From positions 1 through 64,000 of the forward strand of contig NZ_PIPJ01000001.1 of NCBI RefSeq assembly GCF_003987135.1: a stretch of DNA of 64,000 nucleotides, in the 5' to 3' direction. The position numbers and the translations under genes were made by a program. The stretch is from Aliidiomarina iranensis. Its GTDB lineage: Bacteria; Pseudomonadota; Gammaproteobacteria; Enterobacterales; Alteromonadaceae. This document shows, one piece after another, positions 16,143 through 24,220 of the stretch. Below the pieces are notes generated by a model. It was not told where the DNA came from and searched no databases. It saw only the letters and a program-made list of their open reading frames with translations. The first letter of the stretch is position 1; every line of letters begins with the position of its first letter.

Positions 16143-17033
16143 ATGAAAAATTATTTACAGTGGATGATTAAAGGCATTGCCATGGGAACTGCCGATATCG
16201 TGCCTGGCGTTTCTGGCGGTACATTAGCCTTCATTCTCGGTATCTATGAGCGCTTTCTTGGGGCGCTCACATCCTTCAATATGATAGCTGTTCGCTTGCT
16301 CTTGCGTGGCAAGTTTAAAAATCTTTGGCAGCACATAGATGGTGCGTTTTTGCTCTGCTTATTTGGCGGTATTCTCTTAGCTATTTTTAGCCTCGCTAAT
16401 CTGATTGTGTATCTACTGGAATATCAACCTGTTCCCCTCTGGGCGTTTTTTAATGGCTTGATAATCGCCTCACTACCGCTGCTTGTTCGTAATATTAAAT
16501 GGAATTTATTGCGCAGTATTTTATTTGTTCTCGGCGCGATATTCGCCATGCTGATCACCACGCTAACACCAATGCAAACCAACCCCTCGGCATGGTTATT
16601 CTTTGGTGCCGGCTTTATCGCTATTTGCGCCATGATTCTGCCCGGCATTTCCGGTAGCTTTTTACTCTTAATCATGGGTATGTATGCGCCGATTACGGCC
16701 GCGGTAAGTAATTTACAGTTCGGTACGCTTGCGCTTTTTGCCCTAGGCTGCGTAACTGGCCTGATGATTTTCTCTCGAATCCTTACCTATGCGTTGAAGC
16801 GCGCCCATGATGCCATGTTGGCACTGCTATCGGGTATTGTGCTTGGCGCGCTATTTCGGATTTGGCCATGGCAAATCGATAATGAATTAGTTAGCCCAGC
16901 CGCCTACGCTGAACAGTTCGGTTCCCATCAACTCGGTTATGCTGTTCTGGCGTTCGTTATCGGTGCTCTCGTGATTCAAGGCCTGCTGCAACTCGAAAAG
17001 CTATTCAAAAACGATACTGAGCAAAAAGCGTAA
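16143..17033 (+). CDS. popT: DUF368 membrane protein, PopT-type undecaprenyl-phosphate translocase
   Basis: 296 residues from the ATG at 16143 with GGAAG upstream; an in-frame GTG five codons earlier is possible. About eight membrane helices and two inverted copies of the DUF368 signature are visible: IAMGTADIVPGVSGGTLAF near residue 15 and FIAICAMILPGISGSFLLLI near 160. DUF368 proteins (PopT) were shown in Vibrio cholerae and others to recycle undecaprenyl phosphate across the inner membrane. Head-to-head placement with uppP, which makes that substrate, supports the assignment. The symbol rests on family and context, not on direct proof. Confidence 0.85.
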   Translation: MKNYLQWMIKGIAMGTADIVPGVSGGTLAFILGIYERFLGALTSFNMIAVRLLLRGKFKNLWQHIDGAFLLCLFGGILLAIFSLANLIVYLLEYQPVPLWAFFNGLIIASLPLLVRNIKWNLLRSILFVLGAIFAMLITTLTPMQTNPSAWLFFGAGFIAICAMILPGISGSFLLLIMGMYAPITAAVSNLQFGTLALFALGCVTGLMIFSRILTYALKRAHDAMLALLSGIVLGALFRIWPWQIDNELVSPAAYAEQFGSHQLGYAVLAFVIGALVIQGLLQLEKLFKNDTEQKA

Positions 17034-17061
17034 AAAAAACCCACCATTAAAAAATGGTGGG
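17032..17061 (-). terminator. intrinsic terminator of the ahpC-ahpD unit
   Basis: On the minus strand CCCACCATT pairs with AATGGTGGG (17040-17048 with 17053-17061, 4-base loop) and is followed by eight T residues (17032-17039). The T tract overlaps the stop codon of the convergent DUF368 gene. On the plus strand the hairpin lacks a T tract. Confidence 0.88.
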
Positions 17062-17184
17062 CTAAAGGTACGGTTTTATGGGGGAACAACCGTGGTTCAC
17101 TTACACCCCAGGGAAACTCGGGAAGGATAATAACGCCCTGACGTGTCAGATTTATGACACTGCTTGAAAAATATTGGGTATTTT

Positions 17185-17712
17185 TTAAGCAAGCGCCCGT
17201 GCTGTTTTCGCCGCATTCAATACCGACGCTAATTTGATCGATGTTTGAATCGCTTGTGCGGAAATATCATGCTTCAACAACACGCCTACGTGCGAATCGA
17301 TACACATGCCGCAGCCGTTCAAGGCTGAAACAGCAAGTGAATAAAGTTCGAAATCCGCTTTATCAACACCCGGGTTCGCCATACCATTCATACGCAGGCC
17401 CGCCGGAAGTTTTGAAAATTGTTTGTCTGAACAAAGGTGCAAAAATCGATAGTAGATGTTGTTCATCGACATCAAGGTTGCTGCCAATTTGGCCGCACCA
17501 AATACGTTCGCTTCTACCTTACCTTCAGCTTCTGCTTCTACCGCTGCAATCAGCTCTTTCTCTTCTAAGCTGTACACTAGCGATAACGCGGTTCCGTAAA
17601 ATTGATCGGCCGTTAAGCCTGAAGAATCAACATTATTAAATAAGTTTGATAAATTCAGTTTAGTATCTTTACCGTGATCACCAAGCAACTGTTTGTATTC
17701 TGCAATACTCAT
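17185..17712 (-). CDS. ahpD: alkylhydroperoxidase AhpD-like protein
   Basis: 175 residues from the ATG at 17712, preceded by GGAG five bases away; a longer frame from 17757 lacks this. The carboxymuconolactone decarboxylase-like fold carries the AhpD active site NGCGMCIDSH with Cys134, Cys137 and His141, matching the Mycobacterium tuberculosis Cys130/Cys133/His137 layout. AhpD reduces oxidised AhpC or acts as a weak peroxidase itself. It follows ahpC by about 100 bases in the same direction, and no ahpF is visible, so AhpD is the likely reductant for this AhpC. Confidence 0.9.
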   Translation of the reverse strand: MSIAEYKQLLGDHGKDTKLNLSNLFNNVDSSGLTADQFYGTALSLVYSLEEKELIAAVEAEAEGKVEANVFGAAKLAATLMSMNNIYYRFLHLCSDKQFSKLPAGLRMNGMANPGVDKADFELYSLAVSALNGCGMCIDSHVGVLLKHDISAQAIQTSIKLASVLNAAKTARALA

Positions 17713-17808
17713 AACAACTCCCACATCTATCATCTTTAAAAAAAGGGGCAGTACCATTACCGCCCCTTCGTAATCCTACCGGCCATCTGCCACTTTCTAA
17801 GCGTTAGC

Positions 17809-18357
17809 TTATAAAGTATCGCCACCTAATGGGCGGTTACATGGACACAGTTCATCAGTTTGTAAGCCATCTAAAATACGAACGATTTCATTTGGGTTAC
17901 GGCCAACGTTCAACGCGTTTACAGAAACGTGTTGAATTACATTGTGTGGATCTACGATGAAAGTTGCACGAAGTGCTACGCTTTCTTCTTTATCGCGCAC
18001 ACCTAGGCCATCTACTAATTGGCCTGAGGTATCGGCAAATGAATACTGATTCAAGCCGTTTAGGTCTGGGTGCTCACGGCGCCATGCCAATTTTACGAAT
18101 TCGTTATCTGTGCTGCCACCAAGTACAACTGCATCACGATCTTCAAATTCTTCATTTAGTTTTGCAAACTCAACGATTTCTGTTGGGCATACAAAGGTGA
18201 AATCTTTTGGGTAAAAGAAAATAATTTTCCATTTACCTTCAAAGCTATCTTGCGTGATAGTTTCGAAAGCACTTTCGCCGTTTTCTTCTGGCATGTTAAA
18301 GCCAGGTTTTGCTGCAACTACTGAAAATTCAGGTAACTTATCGCCGATTGTTAACAT
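17809..18357 (-). CDS. ahpC: peroxiredoxin AhpC
   Basis: 182 residues of the typical 2-Cys peroxiredoxin fold. The peroxidatic site is FTFVCPTE with Cys57. The C-terminus ends ELCPCNRPLGG, with two candidate resolving cysteines (171 and 173), as in the AhpC group that works with AhpD or thioredoxin-like partners. It lacks the usual C-terminal VCP motif of AhpF-linked AhpC. It reduces H2O2, organic peroxides and peroxynitrite in the cytoplasm. Start is preceded by TAGGAG. Divergent oxyR and downstream ahpD make a compact peroxide defence unit. Confidence 0.92.
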   Translation of the reverse strand: MLTIGDKLPEFSVVAAKPGFNMPEENGESAFETITQDSFEGKWKIIFFYPKDFTFVCPTEIVEFAKLNEEFEDRDAVVLGGSTDNEFVKLAWRREHPDLNGLNQYSFADTSGQLVDGLGVRDKEESVALRATFIVDPHNVIQHVSVNALNVGRNPNEIVRILDGLQTDELCPCNRPLGGDTL

Positions 18358-18577
18358 TACTACTCCTAACTACTATATTATTCCCACGTTCACAGGCGCG
18401 CTGAGAACAAAAAGGGCGCTCCCAAAAGGCGCGAGCTAACGTGGGTACCATAAATGCGGGGCATATGATAAAGACGTGGTAGTATTGATTAAAGCCGAAA
18501 AAAACTATTACCATAATCGATTAACGTAATTGGCTTTCGGGGCCAAAATTAGCGCAAAACTTTCTGATGAGGATTAA
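18358..18577. promoter_or_regulatory. divergent ahpC-oxyR control region
   Basis: The 220-bp region between divergent ahpC and oxyR is where OxyR would be expected to bind. A partial dyad TGGTA (18477-18481) and TACCA (18509-18513) flanks AT-rich sequence. I could not fit a confident set of four OxyR ATAG/CTAT half-sites, so the operator is unresolved. GGAATAATATAGTAG just before ahpC contains possible -10 sequences for that gene. Confidence 0.45.
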
Positions 18578-19492
18578 ATGAGCAAACTTCCTAGCCTAAA
18601 GAATTTAAGCTACCTATTAGCGCTTCATCAACATCAAAACTTTAATCGTGCAGCGCAAGCTTGTTTTGTTAGCCAATCTACGCTTAGCAGCGGCATTCAA
18701 AACCTCGAGGATCAACTTGGCTGCCAGCTTATTGAGCGTGATCACAAATCCTTTTTATTCACCGCCATGGGCGAGGAAATTGTCGATAAATCACGCTTAA
18801 TTCTTACTCACACAGAAGAGTTAGTGAACTACGCACAAAGCCAAGGTAATGTGATGGAGGGGCCTCTGCGTATTGGCTGCATCCCTACAATCGGGCCATT
18901 TTTATTGGGTGTGTTAAGTAAAACCTTGCAACAGAAATACCCAAAGTTAGAGCTGTTTATTCGGGAAGATACTACTCAACAATTAATGAATTATTTACGA
19001 GATGGTGAACTAGATGTGCTCATTCTTGCGTTACCTATAGATCTACAGGGCAATCAACAGTGGGTTGTGGGTAAAGATCATTTCAAGATGGCGCTTTCTC
19101 CCAACCTCTCAGTGGCGGCGGGTACACCGGTAGCCTATGATAAATTGCCAAACAAAAGTATTTTCCTTCTGGAAAAAGAACATTGCATGAGTGGCCATGC
19201 TGTTACGGCCTGCCGCTTAGGCAACAAAGAGAAAATCAATCCGTTTACGGCTTCGAGCTTACATAGCTTGATACAAATGGCGGAGGCTTTAAACGGTGCT
19301 ACATTCGTTCCACAATTAGCGATTAATGCAGGTATCTTAGATGGTACCGAATTAATCATAACGGATCCGAGTGATGGTGAAGCCTACCGAGAGATTGGAT
19401 TAGTATTTAGGCCCACCACAAGCCGCCGGCAAACCTTCCGCAAACTCGCGGAAACGCTGGCTGAGCTGTTACCTGAATCCACTTTAAAATAG
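18578..19492 (+). CDS. oxyR: LysR-type peroxide sensor OxyR
   Basis: 304 residues. An N-terminal winged helix-turn-helix (SYLLALHQHQNFNRAAQACF and onward) is followed by a periplasmic-binding-like sensor domain. The redox pair is conserved: Cys203 and Cys212 in EHCMSGHAVTACRLG, nine residues apart exactly as E. coli Cys199 and Cys208. H2O2 forms a disulfide between them and converts OxyR to an activator of ahpC, katG and similar genes. It is divergent from ahpC. GAGGA precedes the ATG. Confidence 0.94.
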   Translation: MSKLPSLKNLSYLLALHQHQNFNRAAQACFVSQSTLSSGIQNLEDQLGCQLIERDHKSFLFTAMGEEIVDKSRLILTHTEELVNYAQSQGNVMEGPLRIGCIPTIGPFLLGVLSKTLQQKYPKLELFIREDTTQQLMNYLRDGELDVLILALPIDLQGNQQWVVGKDHFKMALSPNLSVAAGTPVAYDKLPNKSIFLLEKEHCMSGHAVTACRLGNKEKINPFTASSLHSLIQMAEALNGATFVPQLAINAGILDGTELIITDPSDGEAYREIGLVFRPTTSRRQTFRKLAETLAELLPESTLK

Positions 19493-19516
19493 TGTTCATG
19501 CAGGAGATTACCGCAG

Positions 19517-20659
19517 ATGAAATTATCGAGTGTAAGTATCGCCGCGATTATCGCACTGGGCAGTGCTTCTTCTGGAATTGCAAACGCAGAACCCATTCAA
19601 ACCCGTTGGGCCGATGTGAATGTTGAAACTGTGGCCGATGGCCTAGTTCGCCCATGGGGAATAGCCTTTTTAGGTGATGGCCGCATGTTGGTGAGCGAAT
19701 TGCCCGGCCGCTTAAGAATTGTAGAAGCGGATGGCACGCTGGGCGAGCCCATTACTGGTTTACCCGAAGTGCGCGTGCGCAATCAAGGCGGCCTACTCGA
19801 TGTAACTTTGGCCCCTGATTACGCCGAATCAAAACGCATCTATATCAGCTGGTCGGAACCGGAGAGCGAGGGCAGTAACATTACGAGTACTGCAGTTGCG
19901 CATGCGCGCCTTGAAGATGGCGCCTTACATGATTTCACCCGCGTGTTCAGTGGTTATCCGAAAGTAGATGGCGGCCGGCACTATGGTGGCCGCATGGTGT
20001 TTAGCGCTGATGGCGAGCATCTTTTTATCGGTTTAGGCGACCGTGGCCATCAAATGATGCAATCACAGGAGCTGGATAGCCATACCGGTACACTGATTCG
20101 CATTCATCCAGATGGCACGGTGCCCAGTGATAACCCCTATGTAAACCATGAGGATGCGTTACCTGAAATCTATTCCTATGGGCATCGCAATATTCAAGGT
20201 ATTGATATTCAGCCGGGCACTAATAAAGTGTGGTCGGTAGAACACGGACCACAAGGTGGTGATGAAGTAAATGCGCCCGAGCCGGGCTTGAACTATGGCT
20301 GGCCTGTTATCACCTATGGTGAGGAATACGGCGGCGGCGAGCTAGAACAAGCGGTTGGCTTCAAAAATGATGGTATGGAGCAACCAGTTTGGCACTGGAC
20401 ACCCTCTATTGCCGTATCGGGAATGAACTTCTATGAGGGTGATAAATTTCCAGAGTGGCAAGGCAATATACTTGCTGGTGCGCTTCGGGGCCAACAAGTA
20501 GTTCGGTTGGAAGTAGATGGCGATCGCATTATTCATCAAGAAGTGATGGATATGGATTATCGTATTCGTGAAGTTCGAGTAGGGCCTGATGGCTACATCT
20601 ACCTTCTCACTGATGAACGCGAAAATGCTAAAATTTTACGCTTGAGCCCAGCTGAATAA
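19517..20659 (+). CDS. PQQ-dependent soluble aldose sugar dehydrogenase (YliI-type)
   Basis: 380 residues with an N-terminal signal peptide (to about residue 24, ANA). The six-bladed propeller of the soluble glucose/aldose dehydrogenase family is recognisable. Motifs include VRPWGIAFLGDGRMLVSEL, VRNQGGLLDVTLAPDY, the catalytic-type GGRHYGGRMVFSADG, YGHRNIQGI and VEHGPQGGDEVN. Family members oxidise aldoses in the periplasm with pyrroloquinoline quinone and calcium. No PQQ synthesis genes are in the window. The next gene, ten bases downstream, resembles the E. coli PQQ receptor, so the cofactor may be imported. Confidence 0.88.
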   Translation: MKLSSVSIAAIIALGSASSGIANAEPIQTRWADVNVETVADGLVRPWGIAFLGDGRMLVSELPGRLRIVEADGTLGEPITGLPEVRVRNQGGLLDVTLAPDYAESKRIYISWSEPESEGSNITSTAVAHARLEDGALHDFTRVFSGYPKVDGGRHYGGRMVFSADGEHLFIGLGDRGHQMMQSQELDSHTGTLIRIHPDGTVPSDNPYVNHEDALPEIYSYGHRNIQGIDIQPGTNKVWSVEHGPQGGDEVNAPEPGLNYGWPVITYGEEYGGGELEQAVGFKNDGMEQPVWHWTPSIAVSGMNFYEGDKFPEWQGNILAGALRGQQVVRLEVDGDRIIHQEVMDMDYRIREVRVGPDGYIYLLTDERENAKILRLSPAE

Positions 20660-20668
20660 GGTTTTTTC

Positions 20669-22780
20669 ATGTTGTTAACCCGTAGTAAAAACATCAAGCT
20701 CGCAGTTATTGCGAGCTTTTTTTTCAATACTTTATTTGTGCCAGCTGGTGCAGCGCAGGAAGCTACCGAGCAAGCGAGTTTGGAAAGCGCAGGGGAATCA
20801 CCAGAACTCGAAGCGCCTGAGCGTATTGTGGTAACAGCAACGCGCACGGCACGGCCTTGGATTTCTACGCCCGCTTCGGTTGAGCGCGTTGATTTAAGGC
20901 AACAAGCCCCCGGTATGCGCACCGATGCGGCAGAATTATTGCAAGGCATTGCTGGCTTACAAGTAGACACGCGTTTTAACTTTGCCCAAGATACGCGTAT
21001 AACCTTACGTGGCTTCGGTGCTCGCGCCGCTTTTGGCGTGCGTGGTGTGCGTTTGCGCCTTGATGGTATTCCTCTTTCTATGCCCGATGGACAGGCGCAA
21101 ACCTCTAGTATTTTGCTCGATGAACCACGTTCCGTGGAAGTATTGCGCGGTCCGTTAGCGGCTATTCATGGCAATTCCGCGGGCGGGGTTATCGATTTAC
21201 AAAGCGAACGCCCCTGGCAAAGTTATGTTTCTGCCAACTTAAGTACTGGTAGTGCAAATCGCGAGCGCCAGCATATTCGTGGTGTGTACGTTGATGAAAT
21301 ACAGAGCTTTAGCGCTGATTACGCTCGCTTTCGCACCGATGGCGATCGCGAACAAAGCAATGTAAAGCGCGATCAATGGGCACTGCGTTGGTATCGCGAT
21401 ATCACCGATGACATCGAGTTGATCGCGCGCATCGATGATAATGATGCGCCGCTATTGCAAGATCCTTCTGCGTTGAGCCCCACACAATGGCGTGAAGATC
21501 CAACCCAAACGGCAAGCCAGGCCCTTAGATTTAACACTCGAAAAACCATTCGCCATCAGCAACAATCGCTCACATTACGGCAACTCAATCAGCCTAACTT
21601 AACCTGGCAAGCCTCGGTTTGGAACGGCCAGCGTGATATCGAGCAATACCTTGGTTTTCCGGGTTCAGCTATTACCGCCTCGGGTGCGGTGATTGATTTA
21701 CAGCGCAGCTTTACCGGCGCCAATGCCAGCGCAACGGTTTCACCGCTAGCCAATACACCTTGGCAGCTTACATTGGCTCTTGATCACGAAAAGCAAAAAG
21801 ATGAACGTTTGGGTTTCGTGAACGATTTTGGTGTTCGTGGCGATTTACGCCGCAATGAAACCGGCCGCGTTGAAAGCACTGACGTATCGGTGATTAGTGA
21901 TTGGCAATTTGCTGAACAATGGGTTTGGGTAGCTGGCCTGCGCACAAGCCAAATTGATTTTACCGTGAACGATCGCTTTATTGTTGAGGGTAACCCTGAT
22001 GATAGCGGCGCCGTGGATTATCGGGAAAATGCTTGGAGCAGTGGCTTAAACTACCAATTTAGCGATGATCTCAGCATTTTCGTTGCAACTGGTGAAGGTT
22101 TTGAAACGCCAACCCTTACAGAAATGGCCTATCAAAACGAAGGTTCCGGTTTAAATACCGATCTACAGCCCGCACGCATTCGCCAACATGAAGTGGGCAT
22201 TAAGCTGCAAAAGCAAAATTTACGCTTACAAAGTAGTGTGTTCTTAATTGATAGCCGCAACGATTTGGTGGTGGATCAAAATAATGATGGCCGCACAACT
22301 TACCGCAACGCCGCAGAAACCGAGCGCGAAGGCTTTGAGATAAGTGGGCGTTGGGATTTTCATCCAAATGCCTCTTGGCAAGCAAGCTATACTTGGCTAA
22401 ACGCACGTTATGGCGACATACCGGGCGATTCAGCCAGTGGCCAACGCTTACCGGGCCTTGCCCGCAGTAACCTATTCCAACAGTGGGAATGGCGCCCTTA
22501 TGGCGATCGCCGAGCGCAGCTTCTGTTGGCACAGCGGTTACGCTCAAGAGTTGCAACCAGCGATGCCAACGATAGCTTCGCACCAAGTTACACACTTTGG
22601 GATTTCGCTATTCGTGGGGAGATTGAATATGCTTCTTGGCTACTCGAACCTTGGTTCCGAGTTGAGAACATTACCGATAAAGCCTACGTTGGCTCTGTGG
22701 TTGTAAACCAAGGTAATGGCCGCACTTTCGAACCGGCCCCCGGGCGCATTTGGATGGCGGGAGTAACCCTGCGTTATTAA
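20669..22780 (+). CDS. pqqU: TonB-dependent receptor, PqqU/YncD-like (PQQ uptake)
   Basis: 703 residues: signal peptide to about residue 29, TonB box-like ERIVVTATR near 50, plug domain (60-170) and a 22-strand-type barrel ending in aromatic VTLRY. It parallels E. coli YncD (PqqU) along its length: ITLRGFGARAAFGVRGVRL, LDGIPLSMPDGQAQTS, GEGFETPTLTEMAYQ, and near the end YVGSVVVNQGNGRTFEPAPG. PqqU imports the cofactor PQQ across the outer membrane. The gene lies ten bases after a PQQ-type sugar dehydrogenase, so the two probably form an operon with one purpose. Confidence 0.88.
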   Translation: MLLTRSKNIKLAVIASFFFNTLFVPAGAAQEATEQASLESAGESPELEAPERIVVTATRTARPWISTPASVERVDLRQQAPGMRTDAAELLQGIAGLQVDTRFNFAQDTRITLRGFGARAAFGVRGVRLRLDGIPLSMPDGQAQTSSILLDEPRSVEVLRGPLAAIHGNSAGGVIDLQSERPWQSYVSANLSTGSANRERQHIRGVYVDEIQSFSADYARFRTDGDREQSNVKRDQWALRWYRDITDDIELIARIDDNDAPLLQDPSALSPTQWREDPTQTASQALRFNTRKTIRHQQQSLTLRQLNQPNLTWQASVWNGQRDIEQYLGFPGSAITASGAVIDLQRSFTGANASATVSPLANTPWQLTLALDHEKQKDERLGFVNDFGVRGDLRRNETGRVESTDVSVISDWQFAEQWVWVAGLRTSQIDFTVNDRFIVEGNPDDSGAVDYRENAWSSGLNYQFSDDLSIFVATGEGFETPTLTEMAYQNEGSGLNTDLQPARIRQHEVGIKLQKQNLRLQSSVFLIDSRNDLVVDQNNDGRTTYRNAAETEREGFEISGRWDFHPNASWQASYTWLNARYGDIPGDSASGQRLPGLARSNLFQQWEWRPYGDRRAQLLLAQRLRSRVATSDANDSFAPSYTLWDFAIRGEIEYASWLLEPWFRVENITDKAYVGSVVVNQGNGRTFEPAPGRIWMAGVTLRY

Positions 22781-22825
22781 TTAGCATCTGGCTAGTAACC
22801 GGCCACCTTTGCGGAAATGCTTTAG

Positions 22826-22850
22826 GAAGCCTAACTTATACTTAGGCTTC
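22826..22850. terminator. possible terminator hairpin between convergent genes
   Basis: GAAGCCTAA (22826-22834) pairs with TTAGGCTTC (22842-22850) around a 7-base loop, between the receptor gene and the convergent response regulator whose last codons overlap it. The T tract is poor on both strands (TTCT), so termination strength is doubtful. Confidence 0.45.
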
Positions 22851-24218
22851 TTCTGCTAACCACCGATATAACGTACGGCGTGTGACCCCCAGAATTTCTG
22901 CCGCTTTGCGTTTATTGCCACCCGTTTCTCGCAACACATAGCGCACATAATCTTGTTGAACTTCGTTTAAAGATTTTAGCTCTGGGCTACTCTCATGCTC
23001 AGCGTTACCATCCTCACTGCGATCCGCCGCGGCAACGGCGGCTGCTAGGTTGTTTTGCACGCGCTCTGGTAAATGGCTTCGCTCTATTACCTCGCCATTA
23101 CAAAAAGTAACCGCTCGCTCAATCGCGTTGTGCAGTTCGCGCACATTTCCCGGGAATGGGTATTGATACAAACAATCCATGGCCTCTGGGCTAAATACCG
23201 GTTGCTGCTCGCTATCAGCGGTAAGTTCGGCCAAAAAGCTTTGCGCCAGCAATTCCCGATCATCGCCTCGCTCGCGCAGCGAAGGTACGGATAACGTTAA
23301 AGTTTCTAAGCGGTAGAATAAATCCTCGCGAAATGATCCTTCTTTCACGCGCAGCTCTAAATCACGGTGAGTGGCTGCAATAATGCGCACATCAACTGCA
23401 ACTTCCCGATCCGTACCCACAGGCCGCATGGTGCCCTCTTGCAACACTCGTAGTAATTTGGCTTGCAGCTCAAGTGGCATTTCACCAATTTCATCGAGCA
23501 ATAAGGTGCCACCCTCGGCCTCTTTTAATAAACCTGAGCGGGCTTTTTGCGCGCCAGTAAAGGCTCCAGCAGCATGGCCGAAAAACTCCGATTCCATTAA
23601 TTCCGAAGGTATTCCGGCGCAATTTACCGCAGTAAAAGGGGCTTCGCAGCGTTTGCTTTCGTTGTGAATTGCGCGAGCCACAAGCTCCTTCCCGGTGCCA
23701 CTTTCACCTAAAATTAATACCGGCGTATCGGCATCTGCTACCTGTTCAATTTGTTGGTACAACACACGCATCACTCGGCTTTTGCCTAACATGCCATGGT
23801 AGGTTTCCACTGTTTTATTGGTGCGAATGGAAGCTACCACGGAAGTTAACCGCCGATGCTGCAACAATTTTGCTACCGTATGCAGCAGATACTCCATATC
23901 CAGCGGTTTCGTGAGGAAATCATCAGCACCCTGTTTCAGCGCTGCAACCGCTTGATTCACGGTACCAAAGGCGGTAATTAGCAACATTGCTGGCGCATCG
24001 GGCATGGCTTTTACTTGCGGGATTAGCGCCATGCCATCGGCTCCAGGTAATCGCAAATCACTAATTACCAAAGCCGGTTGCCAACTCTCAATTTCCGACC
24101 ACGCAGTTTCAACTGATTCTGCATGGCGAACACTGAACCCTTCACTCTCGAGCTCCTCAACTAGAAGCTCAGCTAAGCCTGGGTCGTCCTCCACAACATA
24201 GATTCGTTCACGCGCCAT
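22842..24218 (-). CDS. sigma-54-dependent response regulator (NtrC family)
   Basis: 458 residues in three domains. The receiver (1-125) has phosphoacceptor Asp54 in VISDLRLPG and a conserved Lys in FLTKP. The AAA+ domain (about 145-375) has Walker A GESGTGKE, the sigma-54 contact loop GAFTGA and arginine-finger sequences. A C-terminal Fis-type helix-turn-helix (GGNKRKAAEILGVTRRTLYR) follows. It should activate sigma-54 promoters when phosphorylated by the kinase encoded two bases upstream. The likely local target is the divergent small gene at 26124, which has a -24/-12 promoter and an upstream dyad. No closer relative is recognised. Confidence 0.92.
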   Translation of the reverse strand: MARERIYVVEDDPGLAELLVEELESEGFSVRHAESVETAWSEIESWQPALVISDLRLPGADGMALIPQVKAMPDAPAMLLITAFGTVNQAVAALKQGADDFLTKPLDMEYLLHTVAKLLQHRRLTSVVASIRTNKTVETYHGMLGKSRVMRVLYQQIEQVADADTPVLILGESGTGKELVARAIHNESKRCEAPFTAVNCAGIPSELMESEFFGHAAGAFTGAQKARSGLLKEAEGGTLLLDEIGEMPLELQAKLLRVLQEGTMRPVGTDREVAVDVRIIAATHRDLELRVKEGSFREDLFYRLETLTLSVPSLRERGDDRELLAQSFLAELTADSEQQPVFSPEAMDCLYQYPFPGNVRELHNAIERAVTFCNGEVIERSHLPERVQNNLAAAVAAADRSEDGNAEHESSPELKSLNEVQQDYVRYVLRETGGNKRKAAEILGVTRRTLYRWLAEEA

Positions 24219-24220
24219 GA

